Origin: Tengunoibacter tsumagoiensis
Lineage (GTDB): Bacteria; Chloroflexota; Ktedonobacteria; Ktedonobacterales; Ktedonobacteraceae
Reading direction: 5' to 3'
Assembly: GCF_003967535.1 (NCBI RefSeq)
Contig: NZ_BIFR01000001.1
Coordinates: forward strand, 4,649,001-4,713,000
DNA: 64,000 nt
The notes under the pieces: generated by a model
The model's input: the letters and a program-made list of their open reading frames with translations, nothing else
Told to the model about the DNA's origin: nothing
The model's database searches: none
Part shown: piece after piece, positions 35,421 through 44,841 of the stretch
Layout of the letters: every line of letters begins with the position of its first letter
Numbering within the stretch: the stretch's first letter is position 1
Made by a program: the position numbers and the translations under genes

Positions 35421-36800
35421 ATGCAACATTTTCATTTAACTGGATCAACAACGGAGACTACACACGAGGACAGTCCATCGACCCATCCAACGGGCGCCTC
35501 CCAGCAGGCCTCCCTGGCAGCCGAGCGGGCTCGGATCCGCCAGGGGATTATGCATGTCCGTATTGATCATTTCTATTGCGAATTAGAAGAGATGTTTGAT
35601 CCGTCTTTAAAGGATCAAAGTTTTGTGGTTGGAACCGGAACAGGACGACCCAATGAGCCTGGTCGCGTGATTGATGTATCACCAGCGGCGATACGGCTGG
35701 GGCTTGTACCTGGTATGCCTCTGCGCCGCGCTCACCGGCTGGCTCCACGCACACGCTTCTTACCTGCATCCTATGATCGGTATCAACCAATTCTACAGAA
35801 ACTGAAAGAACGCTATCGGTTTTATTCACGAATTGTTGAATCTATCCCTATCTCAGATGCCTTTATTGAGCTTCGTGGCTGCGAACTACTATTTGATTCG
35901 CCCGTTACATTGGCGGAACGTTTATGTGCAGAGATTATAGAGATGGGGCTCACTCCTATGATCGGGATTGCCAACGGTAAAGCCATCGCCGAGCTAGCCG
36001 CGCTGATGAGCAGAAAAGATGGTCGCAAAGGGGTACTTTATATCCCTCCTGGACGCGAAGCATCCTTCATACAGACGCTTCCACTCTCGATGCTTCTAAA
36101 GGTGCGCGCTGCTGGAACTGGCCTACCGTCCTCATTGCCAGGGCTAAGCGAACAATCGACGTCCGAGGTCGAAGGTAAAAGCGAGCAGATTGACCCAGTG
36201 GCTGTTGCAGAGATGCTGGCCCATCTGCGCGACTTTGGTATCACCACTTTTATGCAGGTGGCTGCCCTCTCAAATGAGGGGCTGGCACGCCGTCTGGGGA
36301 AATTGGGGGGCTGGCTCCATCAGATCGCTCTGGGAGAAGATAGCAGTCTGGTCATACCCGATGCGCCTCCATTGAGCCAGAATGCTCGGGTTCGCTTTAG
36401 CCATCAGGCTGATGCTGATGAGACATGTGCGGCTATTCGTAAATTGGCGGATTATCTAGGAGAACGCTTACGCGAACAACGCCTGAAGGGGCAATCGATT
36501 GGCTTGATCCTCTGGCCCAATCGTCTGAAACGAGAGACGCACAAGCTTTTGCTCGACGAAAATGGGCAGGAGATGGCCGTTACAGCCGAAGAAGAGACCA
36601 TCAGTGGGCAGATGATTCTATCTCGTCATAGCGACGAAGCGGATATCATTGCCCACCATAGCCTGATGCTCTTTGCTCACTATCATCGTTCAGGCGTACG
36701 CTATCTTCAGGTCCAATTACGCGTTGGGGATATTATCGCCACCACTCCCACCTACTATCCACCTCCAGCACGCACGCGCCGCCTGACACGTAAACTTTAA
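35421..36800 (+). CDS. Y-family DNA polymerase-like protein with altered catalytic motif
   Basis: 459 residues. After a Ser/Thr-rich head (about 1-42) the Y-family palm begins: HVRIDHFYCELEE with the first metal Asp at 49. The second metal motif, normally S-I-D-E-A-F, reads PISDAFIEL with Ser145 at the Asp place and Asp146 at the Glu place. A thumb and little-finger-like C-terminus (GVRYLQVQLRVGDI) follow. The change suggests weak or no polymerase activity, as in ImuB, though Asp146 may partly substitute. The ribosome site of ATG 35421 is poor; ATG 35550, with AGGGG just upstream, would begin directly at HVRIDHFY. No lexA, imuA or dnaE2 is visible nearby. Confidence 0.85.
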   Translation: MQHFHLTGSTTETTHEDSPSTHPTGASQQASLAAERARIRQGIMHVRIDHFYCELEEMFDPSLKDQSFVVGTGTGRPNEPGRVIDVSPAAIRLGLVPGMPLRRAHRLAPRTRFLPASYDRYQPILQKLKERYRFYSRIVESIPISDAFIELRGCELLFDSPVTLAERLCAEIIEMGLTPMIGIANGKAIAELAALMSRKDGRKGVLYIPPGREASFIQTLPLSMLLKVRAAGTGLPSSLPGLSEQSTSEVEGKSEQIDPVAVAEMLAHLRDFGITTFMQVAALSNEGLARRLGKLGGWLHQIALGEDSSLVIPDAPPLSQNARVRFSHQADADETCAAIRKLADYLGERLREQRLKGQSIGLILWPNRLKRETHKLLLDENGQEMAVTAEEETISGQMILSRHSDEADIIAHHSLMLFAHYHRSGVRYLQVQLRVGDIIATTPTYYPPPARTRRLTRKL

Positions 36801-36811
36801 ATGTTTCCTCT

Positions 36812-36848
36812 AGAGCAAAGAGGCCCTCTCAGGAAGGTTCTTTGCTCT
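36812..36848. terminator. Hairpin between convergent Y-polymerase and PPK2 genes
   Basis: AGAGCAAAG (36812-36820) and CTTTGCTCT (36840-36848) form a 9-bp stem 11 bases past the rightward stop, overlapping the end of the leftward PPK2 gene. No T-run on either side; probable shared terminator. Confidence 0.5.
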
Positions 36849-37674
36849 GGCGCTGCTGAGCCAGGAGCTCCAGTTCTTTGCGACCACGCGCCTCTAATTG
36901 TCCTCTCCATTGATCTTTATAGGGTCGCAACGTTTGCACCAGGGTCTGAGCAATCACAAGATTGCGATACCACTTATGATTGGATGGCACGATATACCAG
37001 GGGGATTCTTCAGTACTACACTTACTTAAGACATCCTCATACGCTTTTTGATAATCATCCCAGTATTTGCGCTCCGCCCAATCACTCGCAGAAAGCTTCC
37101 AGGCTTTGTCTTTATCCTGCTCCCTTGCCTCCAAGCGTCTGGCCTGCTCATCTTTACTAATATGCAAAAAAAACTTTATGATAATAGTATTATTGTCAAC
37201 GAGAAGCTTCTCAAATTGATTGATTGCTTTATATCTTTTGCTCCAGACGTCTTCAGGAACGAGATCATGCACCCGCACAACGAGAACATCTTCATAGTGC
37301 GAGCGGTTAAAGATACCCATCATACCTTTGCCCGGCGTGACCGTATGGACACGCCATAAAAAATCATGGGCGAGCTCTACATCGGTTGGCTGCTTAAATG
37401 AATGAACATAGCAGCCCTGGGGATTAATGCGAGAAAAGACATGACGAATTGTGCCATCTTTGCCGCTCGTGTCCATTCCTTGAAGGATCATCAATAAGCT
37501 ATTCTGTTGTGCTGCCGCAAGCAGTTCCTGGAGCTCGCTCAACTCCTGATCCAGGCGCTCCATCTCTGCATTTGCCTGCTCCTGCACGACATGCTTATTG
37601 ATAAAATCAGGATCATAGTCTTTTAACTTTACTTTGTGATCCTCAGCGATCTTCCACACAAGATCTGACGACAT
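36829..37674 (-). CDS. Polyphosphate kinase 2 family protein
   Basis: 281 residues of the PPK2 family, which transfers phosphate between polyphosphate and nucleotides. The Walker A loop reads ILQGMDTSGKDGTIRHVF, the lid module contains GIFNRSHYEDVLVVRVH and the Walker B region IIIKFFLHISKDEQ. A short N-terminal extension (residues 1-45) is common. Single-domain PPK2 enzymes usually phosphorylate NDP or NMP with polyphosphate; the class cannot be fixed here. Start at ATG 37674 has a weak upstream site (aagagc). It is a single-gene unit. Confidence 0.92.
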   Translation of the reverse strand: MSSDLVWKIAEDHKVKLKDYDPDFINKHVVQEQANAEMERLDQELSELQELLAAAQQNSLLMILQGMDTSGKDGTIRHVFSRINPQGCYVHSFKQPTDVELAHDFLWRVHTVTPGKGMMGIFNRSHYEDVLVVRVHDLVPEDVWSKRYKAINQFEKLLVDNNTIIIKFFLHISKDEQARRLEAREQDKDKAWKLSASDWAERKYWDDYQKAYEDVLSKCSTEESPWYIVPSNHKWYRNLVIAQTLVQTLRPYKDQWRGQLEARGRKELELLAQQRQSKEPS

Positions 37675-37807
37675 GCTCTTGCCCCCTTTTTCTTCACGGT
37701 CATTTGATAACGAAAAGTACGACCACGGTTTGATGATGTTGATCTTCTTTTGTTACGTTGACAAAACGCGTATAGTCTCTTTTTTTCTCGCCAACAATCT
37801 CTTCTTT

Positions 37808-37842
37808 ACCCAGATTGGGTACTGGTATAGCCCAATCTGGGT
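37808..37842. other. 12-bp perfect inverted repeat upstream of the DUF4012 gene
   Basis: ACCCAGATTGGG (37808-37819) and its complement (37831-37842) flank 11 bases, 159 bases before ATG 38001 within the 326-base divergent gap that also serves PPK2. No T-run follows, so an RNA leader structure or operator is as likely as a terminator. Confidence 0.5.
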
Positions 37843-38000
37843 GCTTGATGCAACACTTGCATGGTTAATAGCGTTATAAATGTTGAGAGCAATACAGTGT
37901 GGTAGACCTCTTCTTTCGGAACAGAGCTTTATTCAAATCAGAGCTACCTTTCCCTATCGAGGCCAATTTTCATTTTTATTTATTTTATAAAGGTCTACCA

Positions 38001-40733
38001 ATGTCTAAATCGGAAGAACAGTCAGCACAGGAAGAGCAGTTCCTTGAAGCACCTGAAACGATGAACGAAGCCATCTCATCAGAACTAACAGCAACACCCT
38101 CTCACCCTGATGAGATGGAAGATACACCCTCCCTCTCTGATGAGATAGAAAATACACTCTCTCGCCCTGATGAGATGGAAGATGTACCCTCTACCCCTGA
38201 TGAGATGGAAGATGTACCCTCTACCCCTGATGAGATGGAAGATGTACCCTCTACCCCTGATGAGATGGAAGATGTACCCTCTACCCCTGATGAGATGGAA
38301 GATGTACCCTCTACCCCTGATGAGATGGAAGATGTACCCTCTCACCCTGATGAGACGGGTAGTAGCGCTTCTACGATCAATAGCATGATCAGGATAGAGA
38401 ATGCTGAATCCATAGATGGAAGGGCTTCCCAAACCTCTCTCACAAGTAATAATGATGATGACGAGGACTCTCGCAGGCTCCTTGATATCTATGATCCTCT
38501 TAATCGCACAGATAAACAACTGGCGTTATCTGGCTCGATCTCACCACAGCTTCAACAAAGGTTTCGTCGCTATGTGCGCCGCTCTTTACGTCGACGCCAT
38601 AAAGGTGAGAGCTTACGAGGTCTGTCTGGAATCATTCTCTGTCTGCTCCTCTTTAGCATTCTTGGACCAACCGTGTTTGGAATTGGACTGGGGATACAGC
38701 TCTATTCAACGTATAATGAGTTACGCACACATACTAATGATGGAATCCAGAATCTGATGGAGCTCAAAAATCTGTTTGGTCAACAGAATAATAGCAATCT
38801 ATTGGATACACAAACAATACAGAGAGGCATCCAGAATCTACACGTAGCCCAGAGTGATTTCCGACAGGTACAAATAATTCTTAATCAGAATACGTATATT
38901 CAGGCGGTGCCACGCTTTCTTCCACAATATACCCCCCTGCTGAACACAAGCCGGGCAGGCACTCAGATGGGCATTGATATTACTGAGATCGGGCTTCAAG
39001 CCTTAACTTTAGGACAAACGTTTGCACCAAGACTCCATGGAGGATCGTTCCTTGGCGATAATGGAACACCTTTATTGATCCCTCAGGATATCCCGCAGAT
39101 CCATATAACGCTCAATACGATTGCGCCCATCGTCAAAGATCTGCAACAACAGGCGCAACTGGTGCAGTTGGATTCGCTCCCTATCAGCTCACATCAGCGC
39201 GAGCAGCTTCAGTCAGCCTTAAACCTGGTGCCCACTCTGGCCAGCAGCATTCAGACGGCGCAGACCTGGCTTGATCCCCTTAGCTGGCTTCTAGGCGTTG
39301 ATCATTCTCGAACATTACTGGTTGAGACGATGGACCGCGGCGAGCTCCGGGCGACGGGAGGCTTCACTGGCCAATATGGTGAATTAACTATCAATGGTGG
39401 ACGTATTGCGCCACTTACCTTACAAAATGTTGCCCTCCTCGAATATACTGCTGGCAGTCCCAATCAGGGCCAGTTAGCCCCCGAACCTTACCGCTCCTGG
39501 TGGCCATTTGATAACTGGGGGCTGCGTGATGCAAATCTATCACCCGATTTCCCCACCTCTGCTCGCCTGGTAAGTGATCAATATACTCACGATACTAAAC
39601 GCTCCGTTGATGGCGTCGTCATGTTTACTCCTTTCTTAATTAAGGATATCCTCAAAGCAATCGGGCCAGTGACCGTTCCCGTTTACAATGAGACGGTGAC
39701 TGACCAGAATTTAGAAGAGATCTTACACTTTTATCAGCTTGCACATGATGGAATTATGAAGGAGAAAGAGATTGAGCATGTCACAAGCGACGAGGAGGCT
39801 CGCAAACAGTTCACGACCCGTCTGACCCATGTGCTCTTCGATCAGTTGCGGAAAACATCCCCTACGCTCCTGATCAAGTTGGGGCAGATCCTGCTGATTG
39901 ATCTTCAGACCCGCGACCTTGAGATCTATGCAACGAATCCGCAATTAGAAGATCTCTTGTTACAGAATGGCTATGCTTCTCAGGTAAATACGGCCACGAA
40001 GCAGGACGGGCTCTATGTGGTACAGGCAAATGTCAGCGCCAGCAAAGCGGCTGAATTTGTACGGACCCAGTTGCACGATACGGCCAATCTCGCCACCGAT
40101 GGGTCGGCCGTTCATACGCTTCAGATCCGACTGGCCTATACGCAGGTGGGGGATGTGTATGGACTTGATACCTATCGCGATTATGTACGGGTCTATGTTC
40201 CCCCAACCGCTCATTTCATTGATGGAACCGGCTTTGACGATGGTAAACCACTCTGTGATGGACCCTTAGCCCCCTGTCCCGCTGTCAGTATCTACCCACA
40301 TGATGATCTGATCTGTCCCACTGGACTCTATCATGGTGGTGCCAGCGCCCCTATACTGAATGATCCATACTATAAGAATTGGCATCCACTGGATGGAGTG
40401 GGAGCTCCTACGAATTTCCAGAGCGATCTACCCGGACGAGCTATGTTTGCAGGCTACGCGATTGTGCCCAAAAATTGTACGCTGACCCTCTCACTCACAT
40501 GGTCGGTTCCTGCCTTACAATCGGACGGGTATCAGCTCCTGGTCCAACGTCAGACAGGAACCTATCCCGAAGTAGATATGACGATTCTACCACCCCCCCA
40601 GAGTTGCTCGGTTTTTATACCGTCTGGTCTCCATTTTAATGGAGTGTTAGAAGCGGATCAGGAATTTAACCTTAAACGCAGTTCTCAAGCAGCGTCACAG
40701 TCGCAAAATTGCACAGTCTCCAATCCTGTTTAA
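38001..40733 (+). CDS. DUF4012 membrane protein with acidic tandem-repeat head
   Basis: 910 residues from ATG 38001 (AAAGGT six bases upstream; the longer in-frame start lacks one). Residues 1-150 are cytoplasmic and acidic and include eight 10-residue repeats (consensus TPDEMEDVPS, residues 35-114). A basic stretch RRYVRRSLRRRH precedes one transmembrane helix at about 205-235. The remaining 670 residues, outside the cell, carry the DUF4012 domain with VETMDRGELRATGGFTGQYG and VDGVVMFTPFLIKDILKAIG. DUF4012 proteins occur in Gram-positive and Chloroflexota envelopes, often near surface polysaccharide genes; the function is unknown. Cysteines at the C-terminus may form disulfides. Confidence 0.9.
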   Translation: MSKSEEQSAQEEQFLEAPETMNEAISSELTATPSHPDEMEDTPSLSDEIENTLSRPDEMEDVPSTPDEMEDVPSTPDEMEDVPSTPDEMEDVPSTPDEMEDVPSTPDEMEDVPSHPDETGSSASTINSMIRIENAESIDGRASQTSLTSNNDDDEDSRRLLDIYDPLNRTDKQLALSGSISPQLQQRFRRYVRRSLRRRHKGESLRGLSGIILCLLLFSILGPTVFGIGLGIQLYSTYNELRTHTNDGIQNLMELKNLFGQQNNSNLLDTQTIQRGIQNLHVAQSDFRQVQIILNQNTYIQAVPRFLPQYTPLLNTSRAGTQMGIDITEIGLQALTLGQTFAPRLHGGSFLGDNGTPLLIPQDIPQIHITLNTIAPIVKDLQQQAQLVQLDSLPISSHQREQLQSALNLVPTLASSIQTAQTWLDPLSWLLGVDHSRTLLVETMDRGELRATGGFTGQYGELTINGGRIAPLTLQNVALLEYTAGSPNQGQLAPEPYRSWWPFDNWGLRDANLSPDFPTSARLVSDQYTHDTKRSVDGVVMFTPFLIKDILKAIGPVTVPVYNETVTDQNLEEILHFYQLAHDGIMKEKEIEHVTSDEEARKQFTTRLTHVLFDQLRKTSPTLLIKLGQILLIDLQTRDLEIYATNPQLEDLLLQNGYASQVNTATKQDGLYVVQANVSASKAAEFVRTQLHDTANLATDGSAVHTLQIRLAYTQVGDVYGLDTYRDYVRVYVPPTAHFIDGTGFDDGKPLCDGPLAPCPAVSIYPHDDLICPTGLYHGGASAPILNDPYYKNWHPLDGVGAPTNFQSDLPGRAMFAGYAIVPKNCTLTLSLTWSVPALQSDGYQLLVQRQTGTYPEVDMTILPPPQSCSVFIPSGLHFNGVLEADQEFNLKRSSQAASQSQNCTVSNPV
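38103..38342 (+). repeat. 30-bp in-frame minisatellite, eight units
   Basis: Eight units of 30 bases encode PDEMEDVPS-type decapeptides. The five in the middle are near identical at the DNA level, while units 1-3 differ and a partial unit follows at 38343. Unit gain or loss keeps the frame. Confidence 0.9.
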
Positions 40734-40743
40734 GACGAAAACT

Positions 40744-40795
40744 GTGGAGTCTCGATGGGTGGACATAATAGTAGTCCATCATTTAGAGACTCCAC
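40744..40795 (+). terminator. Hairpin after the DUF4012 gene
   Basis: GTGGAGTCTC (40744-40753) and its complement (40786-40795) with an inner GATGG...CCATC pairing, 10 bases past the stop. It lacks a T-run. Confidence 0.6.
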
Positions 40796-40932
40796 GTTAC
40801 TACACCTGAACAACTCAAGAGTAGGGATTATAGCTTCCTCACGCTCTCCTGAAAAGAAGACCATTTTTCCCTTCCACGAAGGAATTCTTGTATTCTCCCC
40901 TGAAACTCACTAAAATAAAAAAGAACATAAAT

Positions 40933-40960
40933 TGACAAGACGTGGTTGAGGTCGTATACT
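40933..40960 (+). promoter_or_regulatory. Promoter of the CHAT-like/Clp gene
   Basis: TTGACA (40933-40938) and TATACT (40955-40960) are 16 bases apart. The start codon is 244 bases further, so a long leader is implied. Confidence 0.65.
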
Positions 40961-41138
40961 TCACTGGCAAGGCTGTCTTTTTTTAACTGATTCTTATGCA
41001 CTATGCACCATAGCGTGAAAAGTGGGGGCGACGTTTTCCATTGGCTTGTTTTCTAAACGATGGCCCCCGGCTTACGATCGAAAAGTTTTTTGCAGCTGTA
41101 TCCTCTGATAACAGACACGCTGTAGTCTATCCAGAGAA

Positions 41139-41159
41139 CATGCGAACCCTATTCGCATG
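41139..41159 (+). promoter_or_regulatory. Leader hairpin of the CHAT-like/Clp gene
   Basis: CATGCGAA and TTCGCATG flank five bases, 45 bases before ATG 41204 inside the predicted leader. It could be a repressor site or an RNA structure; it is unlike the CIRCE element of heat-shock genes. Confidence 0.4.
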
Positions 41160-41203
41160 ACAGCGGTATTTTTTAACGGGAAGATTGCGGAAGAGAAGCA
41201 ACC

Positions 41204-44200
41204 ATGGAACAAACAGCTCTTTTAACGATTATCAAAACAGATACAGGTTACCGGTTTCGTCTTGATCTTCCCGATGGACCGGCGGATGAAAACCACGACT
41301 ATAATACTGAGCTTAGTGTTGAGCTCAAAGAACGTCTGCGCCGCTCTCTGCAAGTGGCTCAACAATCTTTGGCCACAACTGAGCACAAACGACAAACCGC
41401 TAAGTTTGGCAGCGGAACTGCCAATGAAGCCTTTGCGGCACTGGGCCGACTTCTCTTTGAAAACATTCTCCCAGTCCCACTTCAGGAACCTCTCCGTCGT
41501 TTAGATTGCGCCCTGCTTATTCAGACGAATACGCCCGAGATTCCATGGGAGATTCTGCTGGATAACGCACCTAAAAGCAAACGGTATCTGTGCCAGGTGA
41601 CGAGCGTAGGACGGCTCGCACAACAGGACCAGGACCCACTTCTGGCCCTTCCCTTGAATGAACGTTCTGCACGCAAAGCTCAGAAGCGGGATGCACAGGG
41701 GCTCTCAGTTCTCTTTCTGGTTAACCCTACTGGGGAACGCACCGGGGCAGAGGAGGAGGTGGCAACGCTCTGTACGAGCTTGCCGGAGGTTGTCTCGCGC
41801 ATGATTCTCTATCGTCAGCAGGCCAATCAGCTTGAGATTCGGATGCGCATGAATACAGAGCCACCCCATATAGTGCACTATGCAGGCCCTGCTCCGACTC
41901 TTCTCAATGGAGAGCCTACGCTGGCCCTCGCGGGAAGCTCTCGCCTTGATACAAATACGCTTGAAATCCTCTTTCAAGGTCTGACAAAAGCACCTCTGGT
42001 GGTATTGAGTTATCATGAAGAGGAACAGTTGAGTCAGATGGGCATTACATTCAGCCCCCAGGAGCAGGATGAGGCCAATGCTCAACTCGCCACAAAACTG
42101 CTTGCAGCCGGTGCTGGTGCGGTCCTCGCCCTGCGCTGGCCTCTTTCCGCCCAACGGATGCGTGAATTTACAACGCTCTTTTACCAGGATATCGCCGATG
42201 GCGTTACGCTGGGTGAGTCGCTACGTCGCACCAGGGTTGCTCTCTCTCAGCACTATACTGACGATCCTTCCTGGATCTCTCCGATCCTCTACGGCAATCC
42301 AAATCAGCGTCTGGTTATAAGCTCTCTTTCCGCAAAAGAGCGCACTATCGAGCCACATCTGGACCCCTTTGATGAGAGCCACTTGATGGCTCCTCTTCTG
42401 CCATCCGCCAATGCACCTGATCGCCGCTTCTTAAAGACGGTGTTAGAGTTTGCTCTTGGTGAGGCTCGCCGCATGCATAAAGATTATCTGGGCACTCCCC
42501 ATCTCTTTATTGCGCTGACCAAGCTGGATGGTGGTTGCACACAGGATGCTCTCCGCACGCTGGGTTTCTCGCCCAAACAGGTACGCGATGTGATTCGAAT
42601 GGCAATGGGGACTGGCAAGGCTTCTGGCGATACCCCTATCTTGCCAACGCGCCGCTGTAAAGAGATTCTTCAGACCGCTGAACGTAATGCGATCAATGCC
42701 CATTCGCCCTCTGTCGATGAGCGAGCTATCGCTCAGGCTGTGTTAAGCGAGAACGATGGGGTCACGCACGATCTTCTCTCCAAACTTGGGATCAATCCTA
42801 CTCAATTGGTCGAGATGATTGTGAATAGCAGCGCCCATTCTCTCCTCGAACTGATCCCGTCAGCATCTCCCAATGCCGATCTCATTCCAGAAGAGTTGCC
42901 TGCCGCGATCAATCCCGATGGACTGATGAAGAATAATACCTCTTCCCTCGAGAAGCTTGGACGCGATCTGACGAAACAGGCGATGACCAGGCAGCTTACT
43001 CCACTCATCGGACGCGATAAAGAGATCCGCCAGTTGATGCAGACGCTGATGCTGAAAGATCGCAATAATCCCATTCTGATTGGAGACTCTGGCGTCGGCA
43101 AAACAACGATTATTGGCGGGCTTGCGCAACGCATTGTGGATGGCAAGGTGCCACCTGAGCTCCGCGGCAAACGCGTCATCGAGCTCTCGGCCAGTTCGCT
43201 GGTCGCAGGGACAAAGTATCGTGGTGAATTTGAAGAACGCTTGCTAAAAGTGCTCGAAGAGGCGGAGACGAGCGGCAATATCATTCTCTTTATTGATGAG
43301 ATGCACTTGCTGATTGGCACCGGTCGAGCCGCCGATGGGAGCATCGATGCCGCAGGAATTCTGAAACCGGCTCTGGCCGGTGGACGGCTCCGCTGCATTG
43401 GGGCCACAACTCCTCAAGAGTATCGTCTCATCGAAAAAGATGCTGCGATGGAGCGCCGTTTACGCCCGATTATTATTGAGGAGCCTTCTCCCGAGCAGGC
43501 ACTGGAGATTCTTCGCGGAATGCGCGATCTCTATGAGCAGCATCACCACGCGACCATTACCGATGATGCGTTGCAGGCTGCGGTCAATCTCTCGGTTCAG
43601 TATCTTCCCAATCTTCGCCTGCCCGATAAAGCCTGTAGTATCCTGGATGAGGCCTGCTCACAGGCGCGCGTCTTCTCCATTGAGAACGATGAGAACACAC
43701 AGGATGAAGAGGTGCTTGAGATCTCACCGACGATCACCCCCGCAATGATTGCAGAGATTATCTCGGCCCGCACCGGAATCCCTGTCCGCGCCCCTGGTCG
43801 TGAAGAGCGGGATCGCTTGCTCTCACTGGATGCTCGTCTGAAGACGCGGGTCATTGGTCAGGATGAGGCAGTGAAGCGCGTAGCCCAGGCGATCCAGGTC
43901 GCACGAGCTGGACTCAAGCCACGCAATCGTCCTTCAGGGGTCTTTATGTTCCTTGGTCCAACCGGTGTGGGTAAGACAGAGCTGGCCCGCGCACTGGCTG
44001 CGGAAGTCTTTGGCTCGGATGAACATCTGATTCGCGTGGACATGTCAGAGTATATGGAGAAACATGCTGTCTCTCGTATGATTGGAGCCCCTCCCGGCTA
44101 TGTGGGTTATGATCAGGAAGGCCAGTTGACGGGCAAGCTGCGACGACGGCCACACTGCGTTGTGCTGCTCGATGAGCTGGAGAAGGCTCATCCAGAGGTG

Positions 44201-44806
44201 TTTGATCTCTTCCTTCAGGTCTTTGACGCCGGTCGCCTGACCGATGCTCAAGGCCATACGGTCGATGCTCAGCACGCTATCTGGATTATGACCTCCAATG
44301 TCGGAACAGAGATGCTGGGACGCTCGATGCCCAGTGGCTTCCGCGCTGGCATGAAGGGCGTGGGTGAGGAGATGCAGCGTGATCGCTTACTGGAACGGCT
44401 GCGCCAGACCTTCCGACCCGAGTTCCTGAACCGTATCGACGATGTGGTAATCTTCCAACCACTCGATCAGGATCAGGCTCATGAGATTACCCGGCTCCAG
44501 ATGAATGAGCTGGGCGCTCGCCTGCTGGAACAGGGACTGATCTTACGGGCCGATGAGAGCGCGATTGATCTGCTCTGTAAAGAGGGCTTTAGCTCCATCC
44601 AGGGGGCTCGTCCACTGCGCCGTGTTATCGAACGGCTGCTTACCGTCCCATTGAGCCTGCGCATTCTTCTGGCTAATATTCCCCAGAATGGTGAGGTCCA
44701 TGTCTTTGCCGTCGATGGGAAGCTCGAGATTGATATCCGTGAGCCCTCCATCGAACCTCAGACGCCCATCAATCCCGTCAATGTTGAAGAAGTAGAGGCA
44801 GGCTAA
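41204..44806 (+). CDS. CHAT-like domain fused to a double-AAA+ Clp ATPase
   Basis: 1200 residues. Residues 1-385 have the CHAT (caspase-like) outline: LRRLDCALLIQTNTPEIPWE, IVHYAGPA, PLVVLSYHEE, AAGAGAVLALRWPL and FYQDIADGVTLGESLRRTRV. The catalytic pair is gone: the HxxGHG motif reads HYAGPA (His225 kept) and the LSAC cysteine place holds His271. Residues 400-550 are a Clp N-domain (DYLGTPHLFIAL). AAA+ 1 has GDSGVGKT at 627-634 and Walker B Asp698-Glu699; AAA+ 2 has GPTGVGKT at 918-925 and VVLLDELEKAH. The middle coiled-coil domain of ClpB/ClpC is absent or tiny. It is probably an unfoldase recruited by the CHAT-like head. Whether it docks on ClpP is unclear. No clpP is nearby. Confidence 0.9.
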   Translation: MEQTALLTIIKTDTGYRFRLDLPDGPADENHDYNTELSVELKERLRRSLQVAQQSLATTEHKRQTAKFGSGTANEAFAALGRLLFENILPVPLQEPLRRLDCALLIQTNTPEIPWEILLDNAPKSKRYLCQVTSVGRLAQQDQDPLLALPLNERSARKAQKRDAQGLSVLFLVNPTGERTGAEEEVATLCTSLPEVVSRMILYRQQANQLEIRMRMNTEPPHIVHYAGPAPTLLNGEPTLALAGSSRLDTNTLEILFQGLTKAPLVVLSYHEEEQLSQMGITFSPQEQDEANAQLATKLLAAGAGAVLALRWPLSAQRMREFTTLFYQDIADGVTLGESLRRTRVALSQHYTDDPSWISPILYGNPNQRLVISSLSAKERTIEPHLDPFDESHLMAPLLPSANAPDRRFLKTVLEFALGEARRMHKDYLGTPHLFIALTKLDGGCTQDALRTLGFSPKQVRDVIRMAMGTGKASGDTPILPTRRCKEILQTAERNAINAHSPSVDERAIAQAVLSENDGVTHDLLSKLGINPTQLVEMIVNSSAHSLLELIPSASPNADLIPEELPAAINPDGLMKNNTSSLEKLGRDLTKQAMTRQLTPLIGRDKEIRQLMQTLMLKDRNNPILIGDSGVGKTTIIGGLAQRIVDGKVPPELRGKRVIELSASSLVAGTKYRGEFEERLLKVLEEAETSGNIILFIDEMHLLIGTGRAADGSIDAAGILKPALAGGRLRCIGATTPQEYRLIEKDAAMERRLRPIIIEEPSPEQALEILRGMRDLYEQHHHATITDDALQAAVNLSVQYLPNLRLPDKACSILDEACSQARVFSIENDENTQDEEVLEISPTITPAMIAEIISARTGIPVRAPGREERDRLLSLDARLKTRVIGQDEAVKRVAQAIQVARAGLKPRNRPSGVFMFLGPTGVGKTELARALAAEVFGSDEHLIRVDMSEYMEKHAVSRMIGAPPGYVGYDQEGQLTGKLRRRPHCVVLLDELEKAHPEVFDLFLQVFDAGRLTDAQGHTVDAQHAIWIMTSNVGTEMLGRSMPSGFRAGMKGVGEEMQRDRLLERLRQTFRPEFLNRIDDVVIFQPLDQDQAHEITRLQMNELGARLLEQGLILRADESAIDLLCKEGFSSIQGARPLRRVIERLLTVPLSLRILLANIPQNGEVHVFAVDGKLEIDIREPSIEPQTPINPVNVEEVEAG

Positions 44807-44817
44807 CACAGCCTGCC
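44797..44817 (+). terminator. Hairpin overlapping the Clp-fusion stop codon
   Basis: GGCAGGCT and AGCCTGCC (8 bp) flank five bases and enclose the TAA stop (44804-44806). No T-run follows. Confidence 0.5.
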
Positions 44818-44841
44818 CCCATTACGCTGACATGATCAGGC

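Noticed and set aside
37808..37842. Terminator for the PPK2 or DUF4012 gene
   Set aside because: It lies upstream of both divergent genes and has no T-run; annotated only as an inverted repeat.
38085..38519. Leftward 144-codon frame antisense to the DUF4012 gene
   Set aside because: It only mirrors the 30-bp repeat (GYIFHLIRGR units) and has no ribosome site.
42802..43407. Leftward 201-codon frame inside the Clp fusion
   Set aside because: Serine/arginine-rich shadow of the highly conserved AAA+ region on the other strand.
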